Notes: generated by a model not told the origin, from the sequence alone. Shown: positions 19,143-30,183, numbered from the stretch's first letter. The stretch: DNA of 64,000 bases from Nocardioides daedukensis (GCF_013408415.1 NZ_JACCAA010000001.1:3596001-3660000); one strand, 5' to 3'. Made by a program: numbers and translations.

Positions 19143-19167
19143 CGATTCGCATGCGTTCCGGACTTTG

Positions 19168-19176
19168 TGCTACTTT
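19168..19176 (+). promoter_or_regulatory. extended -10 promoter (TGC-TACTTT) before the ATP synthase operon
   Basis: TG at 19168-19169, a spacer base, then TACTTT at 19171-19176 just after the wecA stop. A TTGACG at 19139-19144 is too far away to be its -35 (26 bases), so the extended -10 must suffice. It would give a leader of about 45 bases before the ATG at 19228. Confidence 0.45.
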
Positions 19177-19227
19177 TCACAAGCGCCCAAGGGTGCGATT
19201 CTTGACCCCGAGAGAACGGCCGCCGTC

Positions 19228-19674
19228 ATGACGACCGAGTTGAAGCGAAGCAGCGCCGCCCATGGCGGATCTGCGCTCCTCGGTGCCGGTCTCACGGCCC
19301 TGGTTCTCGGCCTCGGCACTGCGCTGGTCGGGGTGCTGGTCTCCGGCTCGTCCGCCCTGCTCGGGGCCCTGATCGGCACCGCGATCATCATCGGTGTCTT
19401 CGGCACCGGCGCCCTGGCCGTCGACCTGATCTCTCGCACCATGCCCACGATGTCGCTGCTCGTGGCCCTGATGACCTACCTCCTGCAGGTGATCGGGATG
19501 GGACTCATCTTCGTGGCACTGAAGGCGTCAGGGGCGCTGGACAGCGCCGTTGACGCGAGGTGGCTCGGGGGAGTGGTGATCGCAGGAACACTCGTCTGGC
19601 TCACCGTCCAGGTGGTCCTCGCGACCCGTCTGCGCCTGCCGGTCTACGACCTGAAGGACGCGGGTGAGCGATGA
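19228..19674 (+). CDS. atpI: AtpI-like membrane protein
   Basis: 148 residues with four predicted membrane helices (about 18-38, 43-65, 71-95 and 110-132). It sits two genes before atpB, where ATP synthase protein I is normally encoded; AtpI-type proteins help assemble the c ring. Sequence similarity to classical AtpI is limited and the call leans on position and topology. ATG 19228 is chosen; the frame is open to 19165 but that stretch lacks a ribosome site. The next gene begins 30 bases downstream and has its own promoter signal. Confidence 0.65.
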   Translation: MTTELKRSSAAHGGSALLGAGLTALVLGLGTALVGVLVSGSSALLGALIGTAIIIGVFGTGALAVDLISRTMPTMSLLVALMTYLLQVIGMGLIFVALKASGALDSAVDARWLGGVVIAGTLVWLTVQVVLATRLRLPVYDLKDAGER

Positions 19675-19685
19675 GATTCCAAGAC

Positions 19686-19694
19686 TGCTATTGT
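19686..19694 (+). promoter_or_regulatory. extended -10 promoter (TGC-TATTGT) before the AtpZ-like gene
   Basis: TG at 19686-19687, then TATTGT at 19689-19694, ten bases before ATG 19705. A transcript from here would start within a few bases of the ATG. This would be a second entry point into the ATP synthase operon that skips the AtpI-like gene. Confidence 0.45.
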
Positions 19695-19704
19695 CCGGTT
19701 CGCG

Positions 19705-19947
19705 ATGGCTCAGCAGAAACCTCCGACCGCGCACACCGACAAGGGATCCGGCGAACCACAGGGCGACCCGTGGCACGCATTCGGCTACATCACCTCCGGT
19801 GTGTTCGTCTATGGAGCGCTCGGCTGGGGACTGGATCGCTGGCTGGGCACGTCGTACCTCGTGGCGATCGGGATCCTGCTCGGCGCAGTGTTCGGGATCT
19901 ACATGACCTGGGCCAGATTCAGACCAACGTCCACAGACCAGAAGTAG
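19705..19947 (+). CDS. AtpZ/AtpI family small membrane protein
   Basis: 80 residues with two membrane helices: FGYITSGVFVYGALGWGLDRWL and VAIGILLGAVFGIYMTW. The GWGLDRWLGT turn between them is characteristic of the AtpZ (F0F1-ATPase subunit, putative Ca2+/Mg2+ transporter) family. It lies 25 bases before atpB. Having both an AtpI-like and an AtpZ-like gene before atpB is a recurring actinobacterial layout. No Shine-Dalgarno precedes the ATG, which fits the near-leaderless promoter just upstream. Confidence 0.85.
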   Translation: MAQQKPPTAHTDKGSGEPQGDPWHAFGYITSGVFVYGALGWGLDRWLGTSYLVAIGILLGAVFGIYMTWARFRPTSTDQK

Positions 19948-19972
19948 TTCAGCTGCCGACACAGGAGACACC

Positions 19973-20797
19973 GTGAGTTCAGTCGCGACGTCCGTGACCA
20001 GGGCCGAGGGCTTCAAGCCGCCGAGCCCGGGGGACTTCAACCTCCCGCCCATCGGCCCGGACAAGACGTTCGAATGGCTGGGGGAGACGCACTACCTCGG
20101 CGTCACAAAGCCGATGATCCAGCTCGTGCTCGTCGCCGGCATCGTCTTCATCTTCTTCTGGGCGGCCTCGCGCAAGCGCGCCATGGTCCCCAGCCGGCTC
20201 CAGTACGTCGGGGAGCAGGGCTACGGCTTCGTGCGCAACTCGATGGGCCGCGACATCATCGGCAGCCAGGACTTCCTGAAGTACACGCCGTACCTGTTCG
20301 CGCTCTTCTTCTTCATCCTGATCAACAACTTCCTCGGCAGCATCCCGTTCTTCCAGTTCCCGACGTTCTCGCGCTCGGGCCTGGTCTACAGCCTCGCGCT
20401 GATGAGCTGGATCATCTACAACGCGGTCGGCATCAAGAAGCACGGTTTCGGTGGCTACATGAAGCTGATGTGTGTGCCGTCCGGCGTCAGCCCGGTGATG
20501 TACCCGCTGCTGGTTCCGCTCGAGTTCATGTCGAACATCCTGGTTCGCCCGGTCACGCTGGCCCTGCGTCTGTTCGCGAACATGTTCGCCGGCCACATGC
20601 TGCTGATCCTGTTCGCCCTCGGTGGCCAGTACCTCATCTTTGAGATGGCCGGTGCCTACTCGGTCGTCGGTGTGGTGGCCTGGCTGCTCTTCATCCTGAT
20701 CTCCTTCCTGGAGCTCCTGATCCAATTCCTGCAGGCCTACGTGTTCGTTCTGCTGAACGCCATGTACATCCAGGGCTCCCTGGCTGACGAGCACTGA
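19973..20797 (+). CDS. atpB: ATP synthase Fo subunit a
   Basis: 274 residues with about six membrane helices. It forms the proton half-channels next to the c ring. The essential arginine is R199 in LALRLFANMFAGH, and NNFLGSIPF is another conserved stretch. GTG 19973 has an ACAGGAG Shine-Dalgarno six bases upstream. It is the first structural subunit of atpBEFHAGDC. Confidence 0.96.
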   Translation: MSSVATSVTRAEGFKPPSPGDFNLPPIGPDKTFEWLGETHYLGVTKPMIQLVLVAGIVFIFFWAASRKRAMVPSRLQYVGEQGYGFVRNSMGRDIIGSQDFLKYTPYLFALFFFILINNFLGSIPFFQFPTFSRSGLVYSLALMSWIIYNAVGIKKHGFGGYMKLMCVPSGVSPVMYPLLVPLEFMSNILVRPVTLALRLFANMFAGHMLLILFALGGQYLIFEMAGAYSVVGVVAWLLFILISFLELLIQFLQAYVFVLLNAMYIQGSLADEH

Positions 20798-20865
20798 CCC
20801 ACCGCACCACCTGACTCTTCTCCACCCCCGTTTCCAGCAAGAAAATAACCGAAAGGAAGATTGCC

Positions 20866-21084
20866 GTGGACGGCACTCTGAACGGCTCGCTCAACATGAT
20901 CGGCTACGGCCTCGCTGCCATCGGCCCCGGTATCGGTATCGGTCTGATCTTCGCTGCCTACATCAATGGTGTTGCTCGCCAGCCGGAGGCCCAGGGCCGC
21001 CTGCAGACCATCGCCATCCTGGGCTTCGCGCTCGCTGAGGCGCTCGCGATCATCGGTATTGCCCTCGCGTTCGTCCTCAACTGA
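20866..21084 (+). CDS. atpE: ATP synthase Fo subunit c
   Basis: 72-residue hairpin of two membrane helices that assembles into the rotor ring. The glycine-rich helix 1 reads GPGIGIG (20-26), the polar loop is RQPEAQGRL, and the proton-carrying carboxylate is E58 in [13 protein letters not shown], so the enzyme is probably proton-coupled. GTG 20866 is preceded by GAAAGGAAG, one of the strongest ribosome sites in the operon, as expected for a subunit needed in many copies. Confidence 0.97.
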   Translation: MDGTLNGSLNMIGYGLAAIGPGIGIGLIFAAYINGVARQPEAQGRLQTIAILGFALAEALAIIGIALAFVLN

Positions 21085-21104
21085 CGCGTTCGCATCCAGA
21101 CTGA

Positions 21105-21688
<584 letters not shown>

Positions 21689-21689
<1 letters not shown>

Positions 21690-22501
21690 TGTCCTTCCGT
21701 GGTGCTTCGGCCGAGGCGTTCGCATCGTTGACCACCGACCTGGACGGGACGGTCTCGGGCGCTCCCGAGACCGCCGCTCGGGTCGGTGGCGACCTGTTCT
21801 CGGTCTCCGGCGTGCTCCGGACCGAAGCTGGCCTGCGCCGAGTGCTCACCGACGTGTCGGTGGCGCCCGAGGCGAAGGCCGGACTGGTCCGGGACATCTT
21901 CGGCGACAAGGCCGTCGACTCCGTGGTGACGCTGGTGGCCTCCGCGGTCGCCAAGCGTTGGACGGTCGGACGAGACCTCGCCGACGCTCTCGAGCGGCTG
22001 GGAGTCCTGGCCACGGTGAAGTCCGCGGGCAGCGACACCGGTCGCCTCTCGGACGAGCTGTTCGAGATCGGTCAGCTGGTCAAGAACACTCCCGAGCTCC
22101 GCGACGCCTTCTCCGACCCTGCCCGGTCGCAGGAGGACAAGCGCGCGCTGGTGCACACCCTGTTCGACAACAAGGCGCTGCCGGCATCGGTCGCTCTCGT
22201 CGAGCAGGCCCTGGCGGGCACCTACCGCACCGTGGGGGTGGCGCTCGCTGAATATCAGCAGGCCGCCGCCGAGGTCCACGGACAGAGCGTGGCAGAGGTG
22301 CGAGTCGCCACTGCGCTGTCCGAGGCTGACCGCCAGCGACTGACCGACGTACTGTCGAGGCAGTACGGCCGGGCAGTGCACCTGAACGTGGTCGTCGACC
22401 CCGGCGTGATCGGCGGTCTCCGTGTGGAGATCGGCGACGACGTCATCGACGGCACCGTTTCCAACCGGCTCAGCGAAGCCGGTCGCAAGCTTGCCGGCTG
22501 A
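21689..22501 (+). CDS. atpH: ATP synthase F1 subunit delta, long form
   Basis: 270 residues, about 90 more than the E. coli protein. It connects the top of F1 to the b stalk. The extra length looks like a duplication of the N-terminal helical unit: residues ~36-91 (LFSVSGVLRTEAGLRRVL...AKRW) resemble ~124-180 (LFEIGQLVKNTPELRDAF...AGTYR), both in spacing of hydrophobic residues and in the following F(G/D)(D/N)KA. The C-terminal domain (VVVDPGVIGGLRVEIGDDVIDGTV) is typical. It is coupled to atpF by TGATG. Confidence 0.94.
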
Positions 22502-22555
22502 CCACTCAGCCAGGCACCAGAACTGAACCGAGCAGACTCTAGATAAGGAAGTGTG

Positions 22556-24196
22556 ATGACGGAGCTTTCGATCCGTCCGGACGAGATCCGGGACGCGCTG
22601 CAGCGCTTCGTGTCGGACTACAAGCCCGAGACCGCCAGTCGTGAGGAGGTCGGCACTGTCGCCGAGGCCGGCGACGGCATCGCCCGCGTCAGCGGCCTGC
22701 CGTCCGTCATGGCCAACGAGCTGCTCGAGTTCGAGGACGGCACCCGTGGCCTGGCCCTGAACCTCGACACCCGCGAAATCGGTGTCGTCGTGCTGGGTGA
22801 CTTCGCCGGGATCGAGGAGGGCCAGACGGTGCGTCGCACCGGCGAGGTCCTCTCCGTCCCCGTCGGCGATGGTTACCTCGGCCGCGTCGTGGACCCGCTC
22901 GGCAACGCGATTGACGGTCTGGGGGAGATCTCGACCGAGGGCCGTCGTGCCCTTGAGCTCCAGGCGCCCGGCGTCATGGAGCGCAAGTCGGTCCACGAGC
23001 CCCTCTCCACCGGCATCAAGGCGATTGACGCCCTGACCCCGGTCGGCCGTGGCCAGCGCCAGCTGATCATCGGTGACCGCGCGACCGGCAAGACCACGAT
23101 CGCGATCGACACGATCATCAACCAGAAGCAGAACTGGGAGTCCGGTGACCCGGACAAGCAGGTTCGCTGCATCTATGTCGCCATCGGCCAGAAGGGTTCG
23201 ACCATCGCCTCCGTGCGTGGCGCCCTCGAGGAAGCCGGAGCGCTCGAGTACACCACCATCGTGGCGTCCCCGGCCTCCGACTCCGCCGGCTTCAAGTACC
23301 TCGCCCCCTACACCGGTTCGGCCATCGGCCAGCACTGGATGTACGGCGGCAAGCACGTCCTCATCGTCTTCGATGACCTGACCAAGCAGGCCGAGGCCTA
23401 CCGCGCCGTGTCGCTGCTGCTGCGTCGTCCGCCGGGCCGCGAGGCCTACCCGGGTGACGTGTTCTACCTGCACAGCCGGCTGCTCGAGCGTTGCGCGAAG
23501 CTGTCGGACGAGATGGGCAAGGGCTCGATGACCGGTCTTCCGATCATCGAGACCAAGGCCAACGACGTGTCGGCATTCATCCCGACCAACGTCATCTCGA
23601 TCACCGACGGTCAGATCTTCCTGCAGTCCGACCTGTTCGCGGCCAACCAGCGCCCGGCCATCGACGTCGGTGTGTCGGTCTCGCGCGTGGGTGGTTCGGC
23701 GATGACCAAGGCGATGAAGGCTGTCACCGGATCGCTCAAGGTCGACCTGGCGCAGTTCCGTGCCATGGAGGCGTTCGCCATGTTCGCCTCGGACCTCGAC
23801 GCGGCCTCGCGCCAGCAGCTCGACCGCGGTCAGCGCCTGATGGCCCTGCTCAAGCAGCCGCAGTACTCGCCGTACCCGATCGACGAGATGACCGTTGCCC
23901 TGTGGACCGGCACCTCGGGTCGACTGGACAAGGTTCCGGCTGACGACGTGCTGCGCTTCGAGAACGAGTTCCTCGACTACCTGCGTCGCTCGCACGACGG
24001 CATCCTTGCCGGCATCCGCGAGACGCTGAAGTTCGAGGACTCGACCGAGGACCAGCTGGCAGCGGCCTACGACTCCTTCCTCGACCAGTTCGAGACCTCT
24101 GACGGCCAGTCGATCAAGGCTGGCAAGGAAGAGCACGTCGCTCTGGAGGACGAGGACGTCGAGCAGGAGCAGATCGTCAAGCAGAAGCGGGGCTGA
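22556..24196 (+). CDS. atpA: ATP synthase F1 subunit alpha
   Basis: 546 residues, the regulatory nucleotide-binding subunit. Walker A is GDRATGKT (173-180), Walker B lies in [16 protein letters not shown], and the arginine finger region [10 protein letters not shown] is present. The C-terminal tail is acidic and lysine-rich ([15 protein letters not shown]), an extension common in actinobacteria. In mycobacteria a C-terminal extension of alpha suppresses ATP hydrolysis; whether this tail does so is not known. ATG 22556 is chosen over GTG 22553 because the AAGGAAG site spaces better. Confidence 0.97.
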   Translation: MTELSIRPDEIRDALQRFVSDYKPETASREEVGTVAEAGDGIARVSGLPSVMANELLEFEDGTRGLALNLDTREIGVVVLGDFAGIEEGQTVRRTGEVLSVPVGDGYLGRVVDPLGNAIDGLGEISTEGRRALELQAPGVMERKSVHEPLSTGIKAIDALTPVGRGQRQLIIGDRATGKTTIAIDTIINQKQNWESGDPDKQVRCIYVAIGQKGSTIASVRGALEEAGALEYTTIVASPASDSAGFKYLAPYTGSAIGQHWMYGGKHVLIVFDDLTKQAEAYRAVSLLLRRPPGREAYPGDVFYLHSRLLERCAKLSDEMGKGSMTGLPIIETKANDVSAFIPTNVISITDGQIFLQSDLFAANQRPAIDVGVSVSRVGGSAMTKAMKAVTGSLKVDLAQFRAMEAFAMFASDLDAASRQQLDRGQRLMALLKQPQYSPYPIDEMTVALWTGTSGRLDKVPADDVLRFENEFLDYLRRSHDGILAGIRETLKFEDSTEDQLAAAYDSFLDQFETSDGQSIKAGKEEHVALEDEDVEQEQIVKQKRG

Positions 24197-24198
24197 CC

Positions 24199-25131
24199 AT
24201 GGCCCTCTCGGTGCGCGAATATCGCGCGCGGATCAAGTCGACCGAGTCGATGAAGAAGATCACGCGTGCCATGGAGCTCATCGCTGCGTCCCGGATCATC
24301 AAGGCACAGCAGCGGGCACAGGCGGCAGCGCCGTACGCCCGTGAGCTGACCCGAGCGGTCTCGGCCGTGGCGAGCTTCTCCAACGTCGACCACGCCCTGA
24401 CCACGGAGCCGGAGAACCCGACGCGGGCTGCGGTCCTGATCGTGACCAGCGACCGAGGCTTGGCCGGTGCCTACTCCTCGAGCGTGCTCAAGGAGGCCGA
24501 GCGCCTCCTGGAGAAGCTCCGGGCCGAGGGCAAGGAGGCTGATCTCTATGTCTCCGGGCGCAAGGGGGAGGCCTACTTCCGCTTCCGTGGGCGCCCGATC
24601 GTGCAGAGCTGGACCGGATTCTCGGACCAGCCGACGTACGACGTGGCGCACGACATCGGTGAGACGCTGATCCAGGCGTTCCTCAGCGATGACGAGACGA
24701 CGGCGGACGAAGGCGTGGCCCCGGGTGTCGACGAAGTGCACGTGGTCTACACCCGCTTCCGCTCCATGCTCGTCCAGGAACCGACCACCGTTCGACTGCT
24801 TCCGCTGGAGGTCGTCGAAGGTGAAGAGGCCCCGGACGACGCTGATCTGCTGCCGCTCTATGAGTTCGAGCCATCGCCTGCCGACGTGCTCGACTCCCTG
24901 CTCCCGCGCTATGTCCAGAGCCGGATCTTCTTCGCCCACCTGCAGGCTGCCGCTTCCGAGCTGGCCGCCCGACAGAAGGCGATGAAGTCCGCGACCGACA
25001 ACGCGGACGAGCTCATCAAGAAGTACACCCGTATTGCCAACCAGGCCCGTCAGGCCGGCATCACCCAGGAAATCAGCGAGATCGTCGGTGGCGTCAACGC
25101 GCTTGCCGATGCCAACGCCGGCCAAGACTGA
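24199..25131 (+). CDS. atpG: ATP synthase F1 subunit gamma
   Basis: 310 residues, the central rotor shaft. The N-terminal helix ([28 protein letters not shown]) and the C-terminal helix ([29 protein letters not shown]) form the coiled coil inside the alpha/beta ring, and [12 protein letters not shown] is conserved. A longer loop with [17 protein letters not shown] is typical of actinobacteria. It begins two bases after the atpA stop. Confidence 0.96.
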   Translation: MALSVREYRARIKSTESMKKITRAMELIAASRIIKAQQRAQAAAPYARELTRAVSAVASFSNVDHALTTEPENPTRAAVLIVTSDRGLAGAYSSSVLKEAERLLEKLRAEGKEADLYVSGRKGEAYFRFRGRPIVQSWTGFSDQPTYDVAHDIGETLIQAFLSDDETTADEGVAPGVDEVHVVYTRFRSMLVQEPTTVRLLPLEVVEGEEAPDDADLLPLYEFEPSPADVLDSLLPRYVQSRIFFAHLQAAASELAARQKAMKSATDNADELIKKYTRIANQARQAGITQEISEIVGGVNALADANAGQD

Positions 25132-26606
<1,475 letters not shown>

Positions 26607-26607
<1 letters not shown>

Positions 26608-26999
26608 TGGCAGACGCACTGCGAGTCGAACTGGTGGCAGCCGACCGCCTGGTGTGGTCGGGCGAGGCCAAGATGGTCGTCGCCCGCACCACCGAGGGTG
26701 ACGTCGGTGTGCTCCCGGGCCACGCTCCGATGCTCTCGCTGCTCATCGAGGGTGTCGTCGACATCCAGACGCCCGAGGGCGAGACCTGGGTCGCGGCCGT
26801 CGCACAGGGATTCCTGTCGGTGGCCAACAACCGGGTCTCGATCCTCTCGGAGTATGCGGAGATGTCGCACGAGATCGACCTCGAGAAGGCGCGTCACGAC
26901 CTGGAGCGCGCACACGCTGCAGGCGAGAACGAGGACGCGGCGCAAGAGGCCGTCCGGCACGCCGAGGCCCGCATCCGCGCTGCGGAGAAGGCCTCCTGA
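26607..26999 (+). CDS. atpC: ATP synthase F1 subunit epsilon
   Basis: 130 residues. The N-terminal beta-sandwich (RVELVAADRLVWSGEAKMV, GDVGVLPGHAPMLSLL) and a short C-terminal helical hairpin (EIDLEKARHDLERAHAA) are both present. Epsilon couples the rotor to the c ring and can inhibit ATP hydrolysis. It is the last subunit gene. The next gene follows after 61 bases containing a notable inverted repeat. Confidence 0.96.
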
Positions 27000-27005
27000 A
27001 GCACC

Positions 27006-27063
27006 CATTCACCCTCCCGCTAGAGTGACGCCACGCGCGTCATTCTGGTTGGGAGGGTGAATG
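27006..27063 (+). promoter_or_regulatory. 13-bp perfect inverted repeat masking the DUF2550 ribosome site
   Basis: CATTCACCCTCCC (27006-27018) and GGGAGGGTGAATG (27051-27063) are exact reverse complements separated by 32 bases. The right arm contains the whole Shine-Dalgarno (GGGAGGG) and the ATG of the DUF2550 gene. RNA reading through from atpC would fold this into a 13-bp stem and block initiation. RNA started at the -10 box inside the loop (27021-27026) would lack the left arm and leave the site open. Confidence 0.7.
27021..27026 (+). promoter_or_regulatory. -10 box TAGAGT for the DUF2550 gene
   Basis: TAGAGT fits the actinobacterial -10 consensus TAGRRT exactly and lies in the loop of the inverted repeat. 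A possible weak -35 (CTGAAG, 26996-27001) lies 19 bases upstream. Transcription would start near 27033, downstream of the left repeat arm and about 28 bases before the ATG. Confidence 0.45.
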
Positions 27064-27516
27064 CCATTCTGGCAATGGATCGTCGATCTGATCGTCGTCC
27101 TGCTCATCCTCGTCGTCGTCTGCGGCTGCGCCCTGGTCATCCGTCGCCGGATGATCTCCCGCAACGGCGGCACCTTCGAGCTCAGCATCCGCGCCCGGTC
27201 TGCACAGATCGGGCGCGGCTGGGTTCTCGGGCTCGGCCGTTATTCGGGCGAGCAGCTGCAGTGGTTCCGGATCTTCTCGTTGGCCCCCGGCCCGCGGCGC
27301 TCGTGGCACCGTTCTGAGCTCAGCTATTCGGGTCGTCGCCAGCCGGCCGACAGCGAGCAGATGGCGCTGTACGCCGATCACGTCATCGTCATGGTTGCCA
27401 CCCCCGACGGGCGGATCGAGATGGCGATGAACTCGGCATCCCTGATGGGCTTCCAGTCCTGGCTGGAGTCCGCGCCTCCGGGCGCCGACTGGACCCGGCG
27501 TCGCCCCCAGCTGTGA
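27061..27516 (+). CDS. DUF2550 membrane protein
   Basis: 151 residues. One N-terminal membrane helix (IVDLIVVLLILVVVCGCALVI, ~7-27), then a compact soluble domain beginning RRMISRNGGTFELSIR with Trp-rich strands (GRGWVLGLGRYSGEQLQWFRIFSL). This is the DUF2550 family, found beside atpC in most actinobacteria and of unknown function. The gene order suggests a link to the ATP synthase or membrane energetics, but nothing in the protein shows it. Initiation uses a strong GGGAGGGTGA site that is part of an inverted repeat. Confidence 0.88.
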   Translation: MPFWQWIVDLIVVLLILVVVCGCALVIRRRMISRNGGTFELSIRARSAQIGRGWVLGLGRYSGEQLQWFRIFSLAPGPRRSWHRSELSYSGRRQPADSEQMALYADHVIVMVATPDGRIEMAMNSASLMGFQSWLESAPPGADWTRRRPQL

Positions 27517-27524
27517 GTCCCGCA

Positions 27525-27530
27525 TAGGTT
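27525..27530 (+). promoter_or_regulatory. -10 box TAGGTT for the ABC exporter
   Basis: TAGGTT lies between the DUF2550 stop and the ABC gene and would start RNA near 27537. That leaves about 29 bases before GTG 27566, with a GAAAGGG ribosome site in them. This is one reason for choosing GTG 27566 over ATG 27536. Confidence 0.4.
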
Positions 27531-27565
27531 GGGACATGCACCTAATCAGCGACGAAAGGGCGACC

Positions 27566-28477
27566 GTGGCGGGCACCGCGATCGAGATCAAGAACCTGAC
27601 CAAGGCCTTCGGCGCTGTGCGGGCCGTGGATGACCTCACCTTCACGGTGAGACCCGGCGTGGTGACCGGCTTCCTGGGGCCCAACGGCTCAGGCAAGACC
27701 ACCACGCTGCGGATGTTGCTGGGGCTCGTGGCGCCCGACAGCGGCAGCGCCACAATCGGCGGCCGGAAGTATGTCGACATCGATCGGCCGGCCTCGGTCG
27801 TCGGAGCAGCCCTGGAGGCGGCCAGCTTCCACCCCGGCCGCTCGGCGCTGGACCACCTGCGGGTCTTTGCTCCGCTTGCGGGAGTTGCGGACCAGCGCTG
27901 CAAGGACGTGCTCGAGCACGTCGGCCTGGGCCCGGTCAGTGACCGCAAGGTGGGTGGGTTCTCCTTGGGCATGCGCCAACGCCTCGGCCTGGCCACGACC
28001 CTCCTCGGCGATCCGGGCGTGCTGGTGCTCGACGAACCCTCCAACGGGCTCGACCCGGAGGGGATCGTCTGGTTGCGCGGGTTCCTGCGGCACCTGGCCC
28101 ACGACCAGGGCCGCACCGTCCTGGTCTCCTCCCACGTCCTGGGCGAGGTCCAGGCCACCGTCGACGACGTGGTCGTCATCGCCGGCGGCAGGCTGGTCCA
28201 CGAGTCGCCGTTGCAGGACCTGGTCGCGATGGCCGCTGACCGGGTGAAGGTGGTGACCCCTGACATCGACGGCTTCACCCGACTGGCCCAGTCGCGGGGT
28301 TGGCAGTTCGAGGTCGTCAGCGGTGGTCTGCACCTGATCGGCGCAGGTCCGGCCGAGGTCGGGGCCGCCGCACACGCCGAGCGGCTCGAGATCCATGGCC
28401 TGGCCGGTGAGGGCAAGGGCTTGGAAGAGGTCTTCCTCGAACTGACCGACCCCAACCGTTCGGCGGTGGCAGCATGA
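27566..28477 (+). CDS. ABC transporter ATP-binding protein
   Basis: 303 residues. Walker A is GPNGSGKTT (38-46), the signature is FSLGMRQRLGLA, Walker B is VLVLDEPSNGLDPEG, and the switch His lies in VLVSSHVLGEV. A C-terminal domain of about 80 residues (VKVVTPDIDGFTRLAQSRGW) follows, as in ABC-2/DrrA-like and bacitracin-type exporters. GTG 27566 is preferred because GAAAGGG stands five bases before it; an ATG 30 bases upstream is possible. It overlaps the permease gene by ATGA. The substrate is unknown. Confidence 0.93.
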   Translation: MAGTAIEIKNLTKAFGAVRAVDDLTFTVRPGVVTGFLGPNGSGKTTTLRMLLGLVAPDSGSATIGGRKYVDIDRPASVVGAALEAASFHPGRSALDHLRVFAPLAGVADQRCKDVLEHVGLGPVSDRKVGGFSLGMRQRLGLATTLLGDPGVLVLDEPSNGLDPEGIVWLRGFLRHLAHDQGRTVLVSSHVLGEVQATVDDVVVIAGGRLVHESPLQDLVAMAADRVKVVTPDIDGFTRLAQSRGWQFEVVSGGLHLIGAGPAEVGAAAHAERLEIHGLAGEGKGLEEVFLELTDPNRSAVAA

Positions 28478-29298
28478 TCGCGACGATGGCGAGCGAGTGG
28501 CGCAAGATCACCACGACCAAGATGTGGTGGCTGCTGGCCCTGGTGATGTTCGGCTACATGGCGTTCCTGGGAGCCGTGCTCGGGTTCTCCCTCACCCAGA
28601 GCACCGAGCCGACCGGACCCGGGATGGGTGGCGGCGGCGTACCGTCGGGCCTCGAGGCAGCACAAGCGACGTACACCGTCGGGGCATCGCTGGGCTATGT
28701 GTTCCCGTTGATCGTGGGCGCGTTGGCGATGACCGGCGAGTTCCGCCACCAGACGATCACCCCGACCCTGCTCTACCAGCCGGTTCGCAGCACGGTGCTG
28801 TTCGCCAAGCTCGCGGTCAACCTGGGACTCGGCCTGGTCTATGGCGTGATCGGGACCCTGGGCGCGGTCATCGGCGCGGCCCCGTTGCTCGGCACGGTCG
28901 GCGACGGGCTTTACCTCGACAACGGCGAGGTGTGGGGCAACCTGATCTTCTCGGTCGTCTCCCTGGCCATCTGGGCGGTGATCGGCGTTGGGCTGGGCAC
29001 GATGCTGACCAACCAGGTGGCCGCGATCGTGATCATCCTTGCCTTCACCCAGTTCGTCGAGCCGATCCTGCGGATCGGCCTGGCCGCCGGAGGCGACGCG
29101 CTGGACCTCGGTGCGATGAGCGAGAGCGCCAAGTTCCTGCCCGGAGCGGCTGCCGAAGCGCTGGTCGGCTCGTCGTTCTATGCCGCCTCGGGTCTCGAGC
29201 TGCTCGGTCGCTGGGCCGGAGCGGCGGTGCTGATCGCCTATGCCGTGGTGTTCGCGGTGATCGGCCGGTTCACGACCCTGCGCAAGGACATCACCTGA
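28474..29298 (+). CDS. ABC-2 type transporter permease
   Basis: 274 residues with six predicted membrane helices (near 18-40, 70-92, 112-140, 155-180, 185-205 and 245-265). The N-terminus (MASEWRKITTTKMWWLLALV) and the first extracytoplasmic loop, rich in Gly, Pro and Ser, are typical of ABC-2 permeases of the NosY/antibiotic-exporter type. It overlaps the ATPase gene (ATGA), so the pair forms one exporter. A convergent gene follows across a probable bidirectional terminator. Confidence 0.9.
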   Translation: MIATMASEWRKITTTKMWWLLALVMFGYMAFLGAVLGFSLTQSTEPTGPGMGGGGVPSGLEAAQATYTVGASLGYVFPLIVGALAMTGEFRHQTITPTLLYQPVRSTVLFAKLAVNLGLGLVYGVIGTLGAVIGAAPLLGTVGDGLYLDNGEVWGNLIFSVVSLAIWAVIGVGLGTMLTNQVAAIVIILAFTQFVEPILRIGLAAGGDALDLGAMSESAKFLPGAAAEALVGSSFYAASGLELLGRWAGAAVLIAYAVVFAVIGRFTTLRKDIT

Positions 29299-29302
29299 GG
29301 CT

Positions 29303-29339
29303 GGGCCGGTCGACCGGGGGAGTCGGTCTCAGCCGGCCC
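29303..29339. terminator. probable bidirectional terminator between convergent genes
   Basis: GGGCCGG (29303-29309) pairs with CCGGCCC (29333-29339), and GACC/GGTC inside the loop can extend the fold. There is no T-run. It spans the stop codon of the minus-strand gene, so both transcripts would contain it. Confidence 0.45.
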
Positions 29340-30177
29340 GGTGCAGCTCGATCGCCTCGCGCATCGCGTCCATGACGTAGGTCGGGACCGGCAGTCCGCG
29401 GCGCTGGGCCCAGAGCAGGTCGTTCTCGACGCGACTGATCTCGGTGACGAAGTGGTCCAGGTCGTCCTCGACCCCGAGCGCGACCAGCACCGCACCGAAG
29501 TCGGCCCGCTGCAAGTCGTTGTTCGCACCCACAGGGGCGAACGAGATCCGCCGCAGGCGGGCGATCAGCCAGCGCTGCCACGGCGAGAGCTGGGCGTCGA
29601 GCGCCGTGGCCGAGAGCCGGTAGAACGCATAGTGGCCGGGCTCCTGGCGCCGGATTGGGGCGATCACGGTCTGCGCGACGGCCGTCTCGCCGAGCTGGGC
29701 CACCCCGTCGTGGAGACGGTTGTAGGCCAGCACCGCGGAGCGCTCGGTCGACATGCCGGTCAGGTAGTAGAGCATGCGCACCACGTCATGGACCGGCGAC
29801 AGGTGGGCCAGGGCGCCGAGGATGCGGATCTTCGGCGAGACGGTCGTGGTGTCGGTGACCGCTGGTGGGCGTCCGATGACGGTCTGCAGCTTGTCGAGGA
29901 TCAGGCCGTGGTGGATTTCCTGGGGCTGCCAGACCTCGCTGTAGAAGCGCCGGTCGACTGCCGAGGCGTCCGGAAGCATGGCCGTCAGCTCCAGGACGTT
30001 GCGGTCCACCTCGAGCTCGACGCGGGCCAGGTAGTCGAGCACGTGCCCATATCGCTCTGCGAGCAGCTCGGGCCGGTGCACGGTGTAGTCGACCGAGTCG
30101 AGCGGCACCGGGGGATGCTCCTGCTCGATCCTGTCGACGTGGGCACTCAGGCGCGCATCGGAGGCCACCGTAGGCAT
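29329..30177 (-). CDS. ferritin-like di-iron protein of unknown function
   Basis: 282 residues, all-helical. Four helices carry a carboxylate/histidine pattern typical of di-iron ferritin-like or stearoyl-ACP desaturase-like proteins: E54 or E56 (VELEVDRN), E87-x-x-H90 (PQEIHHG), E145 (STERSAV) and E179-x-x-H182 (QEPGHYAFY). Two ExxH motifs in separate helices are the key evidence. I do not recognise a named family. Activity could be oxygenation, desaturation or oxidation. The chosen ATG lies six bases after TATGCT, and longer starts are unsupported. It is downstream of, and close to, the cobalamin adenosyltransferase gene. Confidence 0.6.
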   Translation of the reverse strand: MPTVASDARLSAHVDRIEQEHPPVPLDSVDYTVHRPELLAERYGHVLDYLARVELEVDRNVLELTAMLPDASAVDRRFYSEVWQPQEIHHGLILDKLQTVIGRPPAVTDTTTVSPKIRILGALAHLSPVHDVVRMLYYLTGMSTERSAVLAYNRLHDGVAQLGETAVAQTVIAPIRRQEPGHYAFYRLSATALDAQLSPWQRWLIARLRRISFAPVGANNDLQRADFGAVLVALGVEDDLDHFVTEISRVENDLLWAQRRGLPVPTYVMDAMREAIELHRAG

Positions 30178-30183
30178 GCGCCG

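Noticed and set aside
19139..19144. TTGACG as the -35 of the atp promoter
   Set aside because: It is 26 bases from the TACTTT -10, beyond the workable range.
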